NCBI GenBank assembly: GCA_041687755.1
Contig: JBDNJM010000182.1
Span: 1 to 42,608 of the forward strand
Direction: 5' to 3'
Length of the DNA stretch: 42,608 bases
Origin: JBDNJM01 sp041687755
Lineage (GTDB): Bacteria; Planctomycetota; UBA1135; GCA-002686595
The notes under the pieces are model-generated. The model did no database searches. It had not been told where the DNA came from and saw only the letters and a list, made by a program, of their open reading frames with translations. Both the position numbers and the translations under genes were made by a program. Shown piece by piece: positions 22,477 to 31,342 of this stretch; within the stretch, counting starts at the first letter, position 1, and the number at the start of each line of letters is the position of its first letter.

Positions 22477-23289
22477 ATGAATGATGCACGAGCGAGCGCG
22501 GTGTCCGAGCTGTTGGCGGTGGTCGATTCCCTCCGGAACCCCGACGGCGGCTGCCCCTGGGATCTGGAGCAGACGCCGGAGTCGATCGCGCCCAACCTGA
22601 TCGAGGAGGCCTTCGAGCTGGTCGAGGCGGTCGAGCAGGGCGACGCCGAGGCGACCCTGGAGGAGGCCGGCGACCTCTTGGGGACTCTGGTGTTGTTCTG
22701 CCGCATCGCGGAGCAGGCCGGGCGGCTCGACCTCGGGTCCGCCGCCAAGGCGATGGCCGAGAAGCTCGTGCGCCGCCATCCGCACGTGTTCGGCGAGGTC
22801 CAGGTCGACGGCTCAGGCGAGGTGCTCTTCAACTGGGAGGCGATCAAACGCGAAGAGCGCGCCGCCAAGAAGCGCGACGACCTCTCGGCTCTAGCGGGCG
22901 TTCCGACGGCCCTGCCCGCGCTCCAGCGCTGCCAGCGCGTCGGCGCCAAGGCGATGGCCGCGGGGTTCCGCTGGGAGTCCGCCGACGACTCGATCGCGAA
23001 GCTGGACGAGGAGGTCGCCGAGCTGCGCGAGGCGTTCGAGTCCGAGGCGCCCGACGCGGAGCGCCGCGCGGCCATGGCGGCCGAGCTGGGCGACGTGCTG
23101 TTCGCCGCGGCCCAGCTCGCCAACTACCTCGACCTCGACGCCGAGGCTTCCGCGCGCGAGGCCGCGCGCCGCTTCGAGCGCCGCTACCGCCATATGGAGG
23201 CCGGACTGGGCGGCACATTGAAGGGCCGCGACCTCGGTACCATGATCCAGGGCTGGAACGCGGCCAAGCGCGCCGGTGTGGACCAATGA
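22477..23289 (+). CDS. mazG: MazG nucleoside triphosphate pyrophosphohydrolase
   Basis: MazG of 270 residues with two all-alpha NTP-PPase repeats. The first shows CPWDLEQTPESIAPNLIEEAFELVEA and EEAGDLLGTLVLF, carrying the ExxE-12-28-ExxD metal motif; the second shows KLDEEVAELREAFE and AAELGDVLFAAAQLANYL. It hydrolyses (d)NTPs to monophosphates and may lower ppGpp or remove damaged nucleotides. It is followed by a coupled membrane-protein gene (ATGA, 23286-23289). The pair is flanked on both sides by the same type of hairpin element. Confidence 0.95.
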   Translation: MNDARASAVSELLAVVDSLRNPDGGCPWDLEQTPESIAPNLIEEAFELVEAVEQGDAEATLEEAGDLLGTLVLFCRIAEQAGRLDLGSAAKAMAEKLVRRHPHVFGEVQVDGSGEVLFNWEAIKREERAAKKRDDLSALAGVPTALPALQRCQRVGAKAMAAGFRWESADDSIAKLDEEVAELREAFESEAPDAERRAAMAAELGDVLFAAAQLANYLDLDAEASAREAARRFERRYRHMEAGLGGTLKGRDLGTMIQGWNAAKRAGVDQ

Positions 23290-23774
23290 GCACGACCCCC
23301 GAAACCACTGAAGACGCGCCGCAGCCGGATGCACAGCAGGAGGTTGAGGCGACCCAGGACCGTCGCGCGCTGCCGATCCTGATGTTGACGCTGCCGTTCA
23401 CGTCGCTCCTGATCGTGGGCCTGGTCGTGATGTTCTTCAGCTCACGCTTCGGCGCGCTCGGCGCGGCGACGGCGCAGGAGCGGGGGGAGCGCGAGCTGTT
23501 TGCTATCCGCAACACGCCGGTCGCCCAGGTGGCGCTGCTGCAGACCGCGACCGAGCAGCCGCCGACCAAGTGGGGCGCCGGTGTCCTGTGGGCCGTGCGC
23601 GACCTGGCGGAGCGCTCGGAGTTCGAGCTGCCGGGCACCGACGAGCTCAACACCTGGCCAAGCGAGACGCGCGGTGAGCTGAACGATCTCTTGGTCCGCT
23701 TCGGCGAGGAACTGGAGGCCGGCCGCGTGCGCGTGCCGGGGCTCTACAACCGGCAGTCGGGCGAGGTGGAGTAG
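23286..23774 (+). CDS. one-helix membrane protein of unknown function
   Basis: A 162-residue protein I do not recognise. The N-terminal 28 residues are acidic and disordered (Glu/Asp/Thr-rich). One transmembrane helix runs from about 29 to 52 (LPILMLTLPFTSLLIVGLVV). The rest, about 110 residues, is soluble and mixed helical, with ERGERELFAIRNTPV and DLAERSEFELPGTDEL, ending in RVRVPGLYNRQSG. By the positive-inside rule the RR before the helix suggests the N-terminus is cytoplasmic and the C-terminal part outside. Its ATG overlaps the mazG stop, so it is translated with MazG. It is convergent with the DJ-1 gene. Confidence 0.75.
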   Translation: MSTTPETTEDAPQPDAQQEVEATQDRRALPILMLTLPFTSLLIVGLVVMFFSSRFGALGAATAQERGERELFAIRNTPVAQVALLQTATEQPPTKWGAGVLWAVRDLAERSEFELPGTDELNTWPSETRGELNDLLVRFGEELEAGRVRVPGLYNRQSGEVE

Positions 23775-23846
23775 GGGGCTGGCGGTCTTGCGCTCTGGAG
23801 CGGCGGTGACGCACGGGGCGCAGTTGTTCTCCGAGTAGGGCTTCGT

Positions 23847-23962
23847 GCTGTTTGGTGTCGCATCATTTTCACCATTCTTCCGGGAGCTCCGAGTCGAGCG
23901 GCCACCGCCGTTCAACTCGGAACTCCCGGAAGAATGGTGAAAATGATGCGACACCAAACAGC
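23847..23962. repeat. hairpin repeat element, copy 2 (REP/MITE-like)
   Basis: A near-perfect palindrome over its full length: two 56-bp arms (23847-23902 and 23907-23962) with three mismatches and a 4-nt loop; the outer 40 bp of each arm are perfect. It shares the TTGGTGTCGCATCA ends and ATTCTTCC inner boundary with copy 1. It sits between convergent genes and ends 2 bp before the stop codon of the DJ-1 gene, so it would also work as a bidirectional terminator structure. Confidence 0.9.
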
Positions 23963-23964
23963 AA

Positions 23965-24543
23965 TCAGACCGGCGGCGCCGGGTCGTACTCCAGCTGGTG
24001 CCGCGTCTCGCGGGCGTGCTCGACGCTCCACAGCTGGGCCGCGAGCCACAGGGCCATGTCGATGCCCGCCGAGACGCCGGCGGAGGTGACGACTTGCCCG
24101 TCGACGACGAAGCGCTCGTCGTCGACGACGGTGCAGTCGCCGCGCTCGCGCAGGGTGTCGAGGTAGCTCCAATGGCTCGTGACTCGGCAGCCCTTGGCCA
24201 CGCCGGCCTCGACGAGCAGGCCCGAGCCGGTGCAGACGCTCGTCGTGAAAGCCGAGCCCGCGCCGCGGCCGGCGATCCAGTCGAGCAGCCCCGCGTTCTT
24301 AATCTGGGTGCGCACGCCGCGGCCGCCGGGGACCAGGAGGAGGTCGAGGGGCGGGGAGTCGGCCGTGGCGTGGGTGGCGACGATCTCGAGGCCCTTGGCG
24401 CAGCGCACGGGGCCGGGGCGCTCGGCCAGGGCGATCACCTGGGTGTCGTCTTTGCGGGCGGCCATCGTGAAGACCTCCCAGGGGCCGACGAAGTCGAGCT
24501 CTTCGGTACCTTCGAACAGGAGTAGGCCGAGGGTGCGGGGCAT
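23965..24543 (-). CDS. DJ-1/PfpI family protein, isonitrile hydratase-like
   Basis: Protein of 192 residues with the DJ-1/PfpI glutamine-amidotransferase-like fold. LLFEGTEELDFVGPWEVFTMA at the N-terminus includes Asp17, and LLVPGGRGVR precedes the nucleophile elbow TTSVCTGSGLLVEAG with Cys104. The Asp/Cys arrangement and the DFVGPWEVF motif match the isonitrile hydratase InhA branch; that substrate is not proven. A second typical motif, VTSAGVSAGIDMALWL, lies near the C-terminus. There is no AraC-type DNA-binding domain. The gene is divergent from the ABC exporter, with a G-rich tract just upstream. Confidence 0.88.
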   Translation of the reverse strand: MPRTLGLLLFEGTEELDFVGPWEVFTMAARKDDTQVIALAERPGPVRCAKGLEIVATHATADSPPLDLLLVPGGRGVRTQIKNAGLLDWIAGRGAGSAFTTSVCTGSGLLVEAGVAKGCRVTSHWSYLDTLRERGDCTVVDDERFVVDGQVVTSAGVSAGIDMALWLAAQLWSVEHARETRHQLEYDPAPPV

Positions 24544-24566
24544 GGGGGCGGGGCCGTCGGGCCGTC

Positions 24567-24593
24567 GGGGGGTTGGGGGGGTTGGGGGGGGGG
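24567..24593 (+). promoter_or_regulatory. G-run tract, possible G-quadruplex
   Basis: Three runs of 6, 7 and 10 G separated by TT, with further G blocks on both sides (GGGGCGGGG at 24544-24553, GGG at 24559-24561, GG after a single C). It lies 24-50 bp upstream of the DJ-1-like start, in the divergent region before the ABC exporter. Enough G-runs exist for an intramolecular quadruplex on the plus strand. Confidence 0.55.
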
Positions 24594-24810
24594 CGGTTCG
24601 GCGAGGGGCCCGGCGGATCGAGAGCGACCCACCTGGAGGGCACTTGCGTCACAGGGCCGCCAGCATTCCGCCGCGGGAGGTTCGCGCCCGGAAGCTAGAA
24701 GCCGGATGAAGGATCGGGCACGCGAATTGCGGACACTGAGCCCCTAGTCACTCCGGGCGTCGCCTGGAGAGGACACGCGCCTCCGCTCCCCCCACGCCGT
24801 CACTGCCAGC

Positions 24811-25554
24811 ATGCCTCCGATCGTCCGCGTCGAGAACGTCTTCAAGTTTCTAGGTCCCAAGGGCGCGCAGTCGCCGATCCTGCAGGAGGTCGGGTTCGAG
24901 CTGAACCGAGGCGAGTTCCTGTGCATCATGGGCCCCAGCGGGTCGGGGAAATCGACGCTGCTGCACCTGCTGGCGGGCCTCGATGAGGTCTCAAGCGGGA
25001 GCATCGAGCTGGACGGCAAGGACCTGGCCGACTGCACGCCGGCCGAGCGCACGCTGCTGCGGCGGGACACGGTCGGATTCGTGTTCCAGTTCTTCAACCT
25101 GCTGCCGAACCTGAACGTGTTCGAGAACGTGTCGCTGCCGGTTGCGATTCGAGGCGAGCGGCCCGAAGTGGCGCGCTCGACCGTGCAGAAGCTCCTGGAG
25201 CGTTTTGGGATCGACGAGCGCGCGCGGGCGATGCCCCACGAGCTGTCCGGCGGGCAGATGCAGCACGCCTCAATCGCGCGGGCGCTGTGCGGAGATCAAC
25301 CGCTGCTGCTGTGCGACGAGCCGACCGGCAACCTGAGCCAAAAAGCCGGCAAGAACATCATGGAGACCCTGCGGGGCATCTGTGACAACGACGGCAAGAG
25401 CGTGCTGCTCGTGACCCACAACCCGCGCGACGCGGCGTACGCGGACCGGGTGCTGTTCCTGGTGGACGGGCGGCTCGATCCGGCGAATCAGCTGAAGGGA
25501 CCCGACCTGAAGGTCGAACAGGTCCACGAATCGCTGGCCGCGCTGGAGATCTAA
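24811..25554 (+). CDS. ABC transporter ATP-binding protein (LolD/MacB type)
   Basis: ATPase of 247 residues. Walker A GPSGSGKS at 41-48, Q-loop VFQFFNLLPNLNVFENV, signature LSGGQMQHASIARAL at 145-159 and Walker B LLLCDEPTGN at 165-174, with switch HNPRDAAYADR. The FQFFNLLP and DEPTGNL motifs are typical of the MacB/LolD/FtsE group that works with FtsX-like permeases. The partner permease begins 7 bp downstream. Together they should extract or export a lipoprotein, lipid or peptide rather than import a nutrient. The signature carries Met-Gln-His where QQRVA is usual. Confidence 0.94.
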   Translation: MPPIVRVENVFKFLGPKGAQSPILQEVGFELNRGEFLCIMGPSGSGKSTLLHLLAGLDEVSSGSIELDGKDLADCTPAERTLLRRDTVGFVFQFFNLLPNLNVFENVSLPVAIRGERPEVARSTVQKLLERFGIDERARAMPHELSGGQMQHASIARALCGDQPLLLCDEPTGNLSQKAGKNIMETLRGICDNDGKSVLLVTHNPRDAAYADRVLFLVDGRLDPANQLKGPDLKVEQVHESLAALEI

Positions 25555-25561
25555 GGGCCCC

Positions 25562-28186
25562 ATGGGACTCGCAACTATCATTGCGTGGAGCAGCCTGAAG
25601 CGGCGCCCCGCGCGGACCCTATTCGCGGTGCTCGGCGTGGCGCTGGGCATCGCGATCGTCGTGGCGATTTTCACCGTCGACCACAACACGCTGCTGCACT
25701 CGAGGCCCGATCGGGACACGAGCTGGACCGCGGATCTGCAGGTGCGTCCAAACCGCTCGGTCGAGCAGCCGCTCGAGGCGCTGCGCGGAATCGAGGGCGT
25801 TGCGGGCGCGACCGAGGTGCTGCAGGCGGACGCGCGGCTGTTCGTGGCGGGCGCTGAGGGCCCGGCAGCGGCCGGTGGCGGCGGCAAGCCGGTGCGCGTG
25901 CTCGGCGTGGACCTGGAGGCGGCCCGCAAGATGGGGCTCTACCGGCTCGACGCGGGTACCGAACTGAGCGACGAAGAACCTGAGCGCAACGCGCCGGTCG
26001 AGGCCTTCGTCGGCCGCGCGCTGGCCGAACAACTGGGCCTCGAACCCGGTGCCGAATTTGCGATCGCGCGGCCCCAGCGCGCGCCGCGCAAGGCCTGCAT
26101 CGAGGGCGAGCTGGTCCAGGCGGATGGCCGCGAGGCGCCGCCGCCGCGCAAGGCGATGGTCGTCGCAGGCGTGCTCGCGTACGAGGACCTCGGGCGCACC
26201 GGTGCCGGCGAGGTCGTGGTCGTGCCTGTCGAATTCGCCCGAGCGGTGCTGTCGGGCTCTAAGGCCCAGTCGGAGTTCTGGGGCGCGCGCGACGCCGACG
26301 TCAACCTCGAGCGGCTCGAGCAGGGCCTCGCCGACGGCGGTTTTGCCTATGACCTTCGCCGCGGCTCCGTCGTGGGCCAACAGGCCGACGAGCGCGCGTT
26401 CCGCAACGGCGTGCGGCTGGCCGGCCTGATGGCCCTGGCGCTCGGCCTGTTCACGATCTTTCACACGCTTTCGATGTCCCTGGTGGAGCGGGTGCGCGAG
26501 GTTGGCGTGCTGCACGCGCTCGGCACCAGCCGCGCGGCGATCGGTCGCGCGTTCCTACTGGAGGCGTTGTTCCTGTCCCTGACCGCGGGCGCGGTCGGGC
26601 TGTTCGGCGGCCTGGCGCTGGCGAACCTGATGCTCGAGAACGGGATCACCTCGCTGGGGATCACCAAGACCGTGCGCGGGCAGTTTTCCGTGCCGTGGCC
26701 CGAGGCGCTGACCCTCACGGGCATCGGCGTGAGCGTGGCGCTGATCGGCTCGGTCTTCCCGCTGCTGCGCGCAGGCCAGGCCGACACCGTGCGCGCCCTG
26801 CGCGGCGAGGACCTGGCGCCCGGGGGCGTGGCGCGGGGCTTCCACCTGTTTGCTGCGTTCCTGCTGGTCGCGGTGCTGCCGGCGGTGTTCTTCAGCGTCG
26901 TCGACCTGGTCGGGGAAGAGAGCGCGGAGCTGCTGGGCGTCGTGTTCCTGGGCGTCGGCGTGCTCGCGCTGCTGGTCGGCACGCCGCTGGTTGTGCCGGG
27001 CCTCGTCGCGGCTGCGTCCAGGCTGGTCGCCAAGCCCTTTGCCCGGGCCTACCCCTTCGCCGGGCTACTCGCGAGCCGCTCGATCTCGACCGGCGCCACG
27101 CGCGTGGCCGCTTCGGTCGCCGCGATCGCCCTGGTCACCGCGGCCTTCGTGGGCCTGCGCGGCATGACGCGCAGCCTGTGGCTCGAGACCGAAAACTGGG
27201 CCCAGGAGGCCGCCGTCGACAAGGTCTACGTGGGCAGCCTGCCGCTGACCGAGTGGAAGCCGATCGCCGATGCGCTGCGCGTCTACCCGGGCGTGATCGG
27301 CGTCGAGTCCGCGACCGCGCGGGTCTCGGCCCCGTTCCGCGTGATGGGTGCTGACCCGGACGAGATCCGGCGCTACGGCCCGCTCGCCGGGAACGTCGAC
27401 CTGCTCGCCCAGTTCCAGGGGCAACGCGCCCTGATCGCGAGCCGCCGACTGGCCAAGCAGCGCGGCCTCGAGGTGGACGACGTCGTGCCGATGGCGACGC
27501 CGGACGCGGGCGTGCAGGAGTTTCGGGTGATCGCGATCAGCGACGCCTACGGCTACTTCCGCGATCCCCACGAGCGCGCCTACGCCGTGATTCACCAGGA
27601 CGCGCTCGAGGACCTCTTCTGCCTCGACGTGTCGCTGTCCGATGGCTTTGCCGTCCGGCTCGAGCACGGCGTCGACCCCGACCTCGTCGCCGCCGCCGTG
27701 CGCTCCGAGCTGCCCGACGCTTCCCAAGCCCAGTTCAACACCGGCGCCACGATTCGAAACATCGAGCTGGAGGACATCGGCCGCGACTTCCTCGTGTTCG
27801 ACGTGATCCTGGCGCTCACGGGCCTGCTGGCCGGCGTCGGCGTTCTCAACGGCCTGCTGCTAGCGGCCGCCGAACGCACCAAGGAGCTCGGCGTCCTGCG
27901 CGCCCTCGGCGCCAGCAGCCGCCAGATCGCGGGCAGCGTCGTGCTCGAGTCGAGCCTGATCGGCCTGTCCGGCGGTCTCCTGGGCCTAGCCCTCGGCATG
28001 GCCCTGGTGCCGGTCGTCGTCACGGCCCTGCGCGTTCTAAGCGGCCTGGAGCTGCCCCAGCCGGGCCCGCGTCCAGAACTGCTGCTGGCGCCGGTGTTCG
28101 CCGTGATCCTGGCTCTGCTCGCCGGGCTCTACCCGATCTGGCGCATGATCCGAACGGCCCCGACGCGGGCGGTGCGGACGGCCTGA
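25562..28186 (+). CDS. FtsX-like ABC transporter permease
   Basis: Permease of 874 residues, with the size of the large single-chain LolC/E- or YbbP-type proteins that carry two FtsX domains. An N-terminal helix (LFAVLGVALGIAIVVAIF) is followed by a large extracytoplasmic MacB-like domain, about residues 40-270. The first FtsX bundle (LMALALGLFTIFHTL, VREVGVLHALGTSRAAI) continues to about residue 490, then a second extracytoplasmic domain (about 540-720) and a second FtsX bundle with KELGVLRALGASSRQIAGSVVL and IGLSGGLLGLALGMALV. The two copies of the E-x-G-V-L-x-A-L-G motif are the ATPase-coupling segments. It pairs with the upstream ATPase. No membrane-fusion protein gene lies nearby. Confidence 0.92.
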   Translation: MGLATIIAWSSLKRRPARTLFAVLGVALGIAIVVAIFTVDHNTLLHSRPDRDTSWTADLQVRPNRSVEQPLEALRGIEGVAGATEVLQADARLFVAGAEGPAAAGGGGKPVRVLGVDLEAARKMGLYRLDAGTELSDEEPERNAPVEAFVGRALAEQLGLEPGAEFAIARPQRAPRKACIEGELVQADGREAPPPRKAMVVAGVLAYEDLGRTGAGEVVVVPVEFARAVLSGSKAQSEFWGARDADVNLERLEQGLADGGFAYDLRRGSVVGQQADERAFRNGVRLAGLMALALGLFTIFHTLSMSLVERVREVGVLHALGTSRAAIGRAFLLEALFLSLTAGAVGLFGGLALANLMLENGITSLGITKTVRGQFSVPWPEALTLTGIGVSVALIGSVFPLLRAGQADTVRALRGEDLAPGGVARGFHLFAAFLLVAVLPAVFFSVVDLVGEESAELLGVVFLGVGVLALLVGTPLVVPGLVAAASRLVAKPFARAYPFAGLLASRSISTGATRVAASVAAIALVTAAFVGLRGMTRSLWLETENWAQEAAVDKVYVGSLPLTEWKPIADALRVYPGVIGVESATARVSAPFRVMGADPDEIRRYGPLAGNVDLLAQFQGQRALIASRRLAKQRGLEVDDVVPMATPDAGVQEFRVIAISDAYGYFRDPHERAYAVIHQDALEDLFCLDVSLSDGFAVRLEHGVDPDLVAAAVRSELPDASQAQFNTGATIRNIELEDIGRDFLVFDVILALTGLLAGVGVLNGLLLAAAERTKELGVLRALGASSRQIAGSVVLESSLIGLSGGLLGLALGMALVPVVVTALRVLSGLELPQPGPRPELLLAPVFAVILALLAGLYPIWRMIRTAPTRAVRTA

Positions 28187-28195
28187 GGTGAACCC

Positions 28196-28486
28196 ATGTC
28201 GAGGTCGTTGATCCACGCTCTTGTCGGTTGGTGCGCCATGGTCCTCGTGACGGTGGCGCCGATGCACCAGGCCGATGAGGACGAGGAGTCATCGGCTGGC
28301 CCTAACGGGGGGCGGGGGCTGGAGGGGTTCAATTCGGAGTACTGCTTGGGGAGCGCCTTCGCCCGCATCAAGCGCGCGGGCAAGGGCGACCTTCTGCTGT
28401 CGAGCGGACTCAAGCGAGAGGGAGGCGGGCCGGGCCTGACCTTGCTCGACGCGCTGGACGGGTCGTTCCAGATGTTCTCGGACTAA
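28196..28486 (+). CDS. signal peptide fused to C-terminal end of an FG-GAP family protein
   Basis: A 96-residue frame: signal peptide (LIHALVGWCAMVLVTVAP), a short acidic linker (DEDEESS), then a block matching the C-terminus of the next two genes: GLEGFNSEYCLGSAFARIK, GKGDLLLSSGLK, GGGPGLTLLDALDGSFQMF. In those genes more than 350 residues separate these parts. It is best read as an internal-deletion derivative of a full-length paralogue. The frame is open and could give a small secreted protein with one Cys in the conserved block. It starts 9 bp after the permease stop. Confidence 0.6.
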   Translation: MSRSLIHALVGWCAMVLVTVAPMHQADEDEESSAGPNGGRGLEGFNSEYCLGSAFARIKRAGKGDLLLSSGLKREGGGPGLTLLDALDGSFQMFSD

Positions 28487-28491
28487 CTCAA

Positions 28492-29941
28492 ATGAAGGAG
28501 ATTCTGATGCATCGGATCATCGCCGCTTCGAGCTTGGCAATGGCCTTCGCCTGGGCAGGCTTGCAGACGGTTCCTCCGCCGGAGGAGAATCAGACTTCCA
28601 GCGTTGATCCGATCGAAGCCAACGGGTTGTGCGCCGAGCGCCGTGAACTCGTGCTGGCCGGAGCCCCGGTCGACAAATACGAAAACCGGGCGAGGTTCGG
28701 GTACAAGGTCTGGGGACTCGACGACCTGGACGGCGACGGGGTCTCGGAGTTTCTCGCGGAGGTGGACTTCGGGGTCGACCCTCAAGGGAGTGCCTCGCTC
28801 GATATGCGAGCGTTGGCGCTGCATTCCGGCGCGACCGGGGAGCACTACGCGACGCACGTGGTCCACTCCGAGGCGTTTGAGATATATGGCCAGATGGTCG
28901 GACAAGGGCTGGAGCGGACGTTCCACATGAAGTGGCCGCTGCCCGCGGGGGACCCAGGCATCCGCGTCGAGGTCCTGCGCTTTGTGCCCGGGCCCTGTCC
29001 ACGGATAGAGCGCGATGAGCAGCGATGCTGGACACGCTCGACCCCCGAGTTGGACAGCGCGTATCTGCCGAGATCCATGCTCGGACTCCTCCACTCGGAT
29101 GCGGCTGGCTGCACGATCAGATGTGGGAGTGACCTGCTGAAGGTCCCGAGGGATCCTGCGAAGGAGGTCAGCGTCTTGAGTCTCTCGGAAGCGGTTCCGG
29201 GCGCTTCGGCGCGTGGGCTTACCCGGGTTCAGGACCGAGACTTAGACGGGGTTCGCGGACTATGCGGTGTTCGTGACCGTGCCGGACCAGCAGGCGATCT
29301 GTCAGCGCCTGCTGTTGCTCTCCGGGGCGGACTTCTCCTTGCTCGATGAGGTCGAGTTCCCGCGCTACGGCGGACGAGCTTCGGGCTTTACCCTGTTCAG
29401 CCCTGCAGGGGAGTTGATTGCCGATCGCAACGTCCTTGCTGTCGCCAATTGGGGGACGGGTGGGGCCTTGAACGCCTGTGTGCGAGGGCGCTTGAGTCTC
29501 GTGGACCTGGACGAGTTTGAGATGATCTGGTCGGCCGAGCGCGAAGAGCTCCTCGGTGCGCCGGATCCTCGCCTGAGGTTTGCCTGGGAGGAGTCGATCT
29601 CTGACGAGACCAACTCCTTCGGTACCTCGATGCTGGTCCTGCAGACAGAGCAGGGGCCGCGGCTGATGATCTCGGATATCGAGGCGCCCGACCTCGATGG
29701 AGCGATTTACGCCGTTGACCCGACCCTGGCGCGAGTGCGCTGGTTCCGAAACCTGAGCAATGGCGGAAGAGGTCTCGAACACTTCTGGAACGAGTATTGC
29801 CTGGGGGCCTCGTTCGCGCGGATCCGACGTGTTGGACGCGGCGACCTCTTGCTGTCGAGCGGTCAGAAGTGGACGGGGGGCGGGTCGGGGCTGACGTTGG
29901 TCGATGCTCTGGATGGTTCGTGCCAGATGTTCCTCAACTAG
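28492..29941 (+). pseudogene. FG-GAP-type secreted protein, one frameshift
   Basis: Second member of the FG-GAP array. A signal peptide (MHRIIAASSLAMAFAWAG, from the ATG at 28507 or 28492) is followed by a calcium-binding-like repeat, GLDDLDGDGVSEFLAEVDFG. The frame runs to about 29250, where one extra G in CGCGGAC breaks it; one base over, the sequence continues RDYAVFVTVPDQQ, FTLFSPAGELIADRNVLAVA, LRFAWEESISDETNSFG, LDGAIYAVDP and the conserved end EYCLGASFARIRR, LTLVDALDGSCQMF. Removing one base would give about 480 residues. The D-x-D-x-D-G repeats suggest an extracellular beta-propeller-like protein. Confidence 0.75.
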
Positions 29942-29959
29942 GCCGAGAGCACCCACGCG

Positions 29960-31342
29960 ATGCGACTCACTAAACGACCCACAACTTCGGCTCTTGGCCT
30001 GGGGCTTACGTGCTTGCTCCCCTCAGCTGGCTTCGCGCAAGACGCTGGGGAGCCGGTCGAGAACCCGGCTCCCTACTTCGCTAACGAGACCTGCGCCGCG
30101 ATTCGCAAGCTGGAAACGGAAGACCCCAGACCACTGAACGAGGGGGCCTGGGGGGCGCTTCCGGGCCACCGTTCGGCTGGGATCTGTGGGCGTTTGGCGA
30201 CCTCGACGGTGACGGAATCTCGGAGTTCGCGCCCCTGGTTTCCGGTGCTCTCGCGCTGCATAGCGGGGCCCGGGGGGATCTCTTGGCGTCGGAGCCCTTG
30301 AACCTCGGTTTCCGGATCGGTGGCGGGCGTATGACGGGAACAGGAGCGGGTAGTCATCTCACTCTCGTCGGAAGCCCTGGAGACAAGCAGCCCGGAATCA
30401 TGGTGGGCTCGTACGAGCCACTCCTGGATGAGCCTCCCGCGTGGGCCGCGGTGGAGGAGGAGAGCTGGAGCAGGGCCGATGTGCCCTGCGAGTACGTCAT
30501 GGACCTTCTGACGCTGACGCCCGGATACTGCCTGGTCCGCGCTTGGGATGGGGAGGCCGTGCTGCTCGGGGTGAGCGCGGATCAAGCGGTGCCTGCGCAG
30601 CGGTGGTCCGGTGCTGCCTTCAGGGATGGGGCGACTCTCCAGGAGGCAACATCCATCGGCGACATGAACGGCGACGGGCTCGCAGAGGTCGCCGTTGTGC
30701 TCTCGACTCCGGGCGCAGAAGCGGGAGCGGTCGCGATTCTCTCCGGGGAGGATCTCACTCTGCTGGACAGCGCCTGGTTGTCCGGGAGCTACACCGAGCT
30801 GGGGGGACAGTCTCTTGTTCAGTCCTGCCGGTGAGCTATTTCCCGCCCGCGACGTGCTGATCGTCTCGTTTCGATCCACTGGGCACCGTGGTGGATTGGT
30901 CGCGCTCGATCTCGCGGGGCTGGACGAAATTTGGGCGACCGAGCGCTCGAGCTGGTCCGCGACGCGTGCGGGAAACGAGGGTGGGTCCGGGGCCGGATCC
31001 AGGAACAGCTTCGGGTACTCCATGTGCGCGCTCCGCACCGATGCGGGGCCTCGGCTGATCGTCTCGGACCCCGAATGGCCCGGCTTCGATGGGGCGATTT
31101 ACGCGATCGACCCGCAGGCTCCCCGGCTGGTCTGGGTGCGGGACGTGCCCAGGGCAGGCCTTGATCGGGGGACCGGAGGGGAGGACGGCGGCGCCTTATG
31201 ATTGGGAGCTGGGTTCGTCCGGCTCAAGCAGGCGGGCGGCAACGATCTGCTGCTGTCGAAGGGCGAGAAGTGGTCGGGGGGTGGGTCCGGGCTGAGCGTG
31301 CTCGACGGCGCCACGGGGGCCTGCCGGCTCTACCTGTACTAG
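29960..31342 (+). pseudogene. FG-GAP-type secreted protein, two frameshifts and a nonsense codon
   Basis: Third member. The start at 29960 gives a signal peptide (ALGLGLTCLLPSAGFAQ). Frame changes occur near 30140-30170 (the correct frame then reads FGDLDGDGISEFAPL) and near 30800-30820 (then GDSLLFSPAGELFPARDVLIV). A TGA at 31199-31201 replaces the conserved Cys of EYCLGASFARI; the same frame continues LGAGFVRLKQAGGNDLLLS, GEKWSGGGSGLSVLDGA and stops at 31340-31342. FG-GAP-like repeats occur twice (GDLDGDGISEF, GDMNGDGLAEV). The number of lesions rises from member two to member three. Confidence 0.75.

Noticed and set aside
31199..31201. TGA at a position where paralogues have Cys, suggesting selenocysteine
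   Set aside because: The same gene has two frameshifts, no selenocysteine-insertion hairpin is evident after the codon, and a single-base TGC to TGA change explains it.
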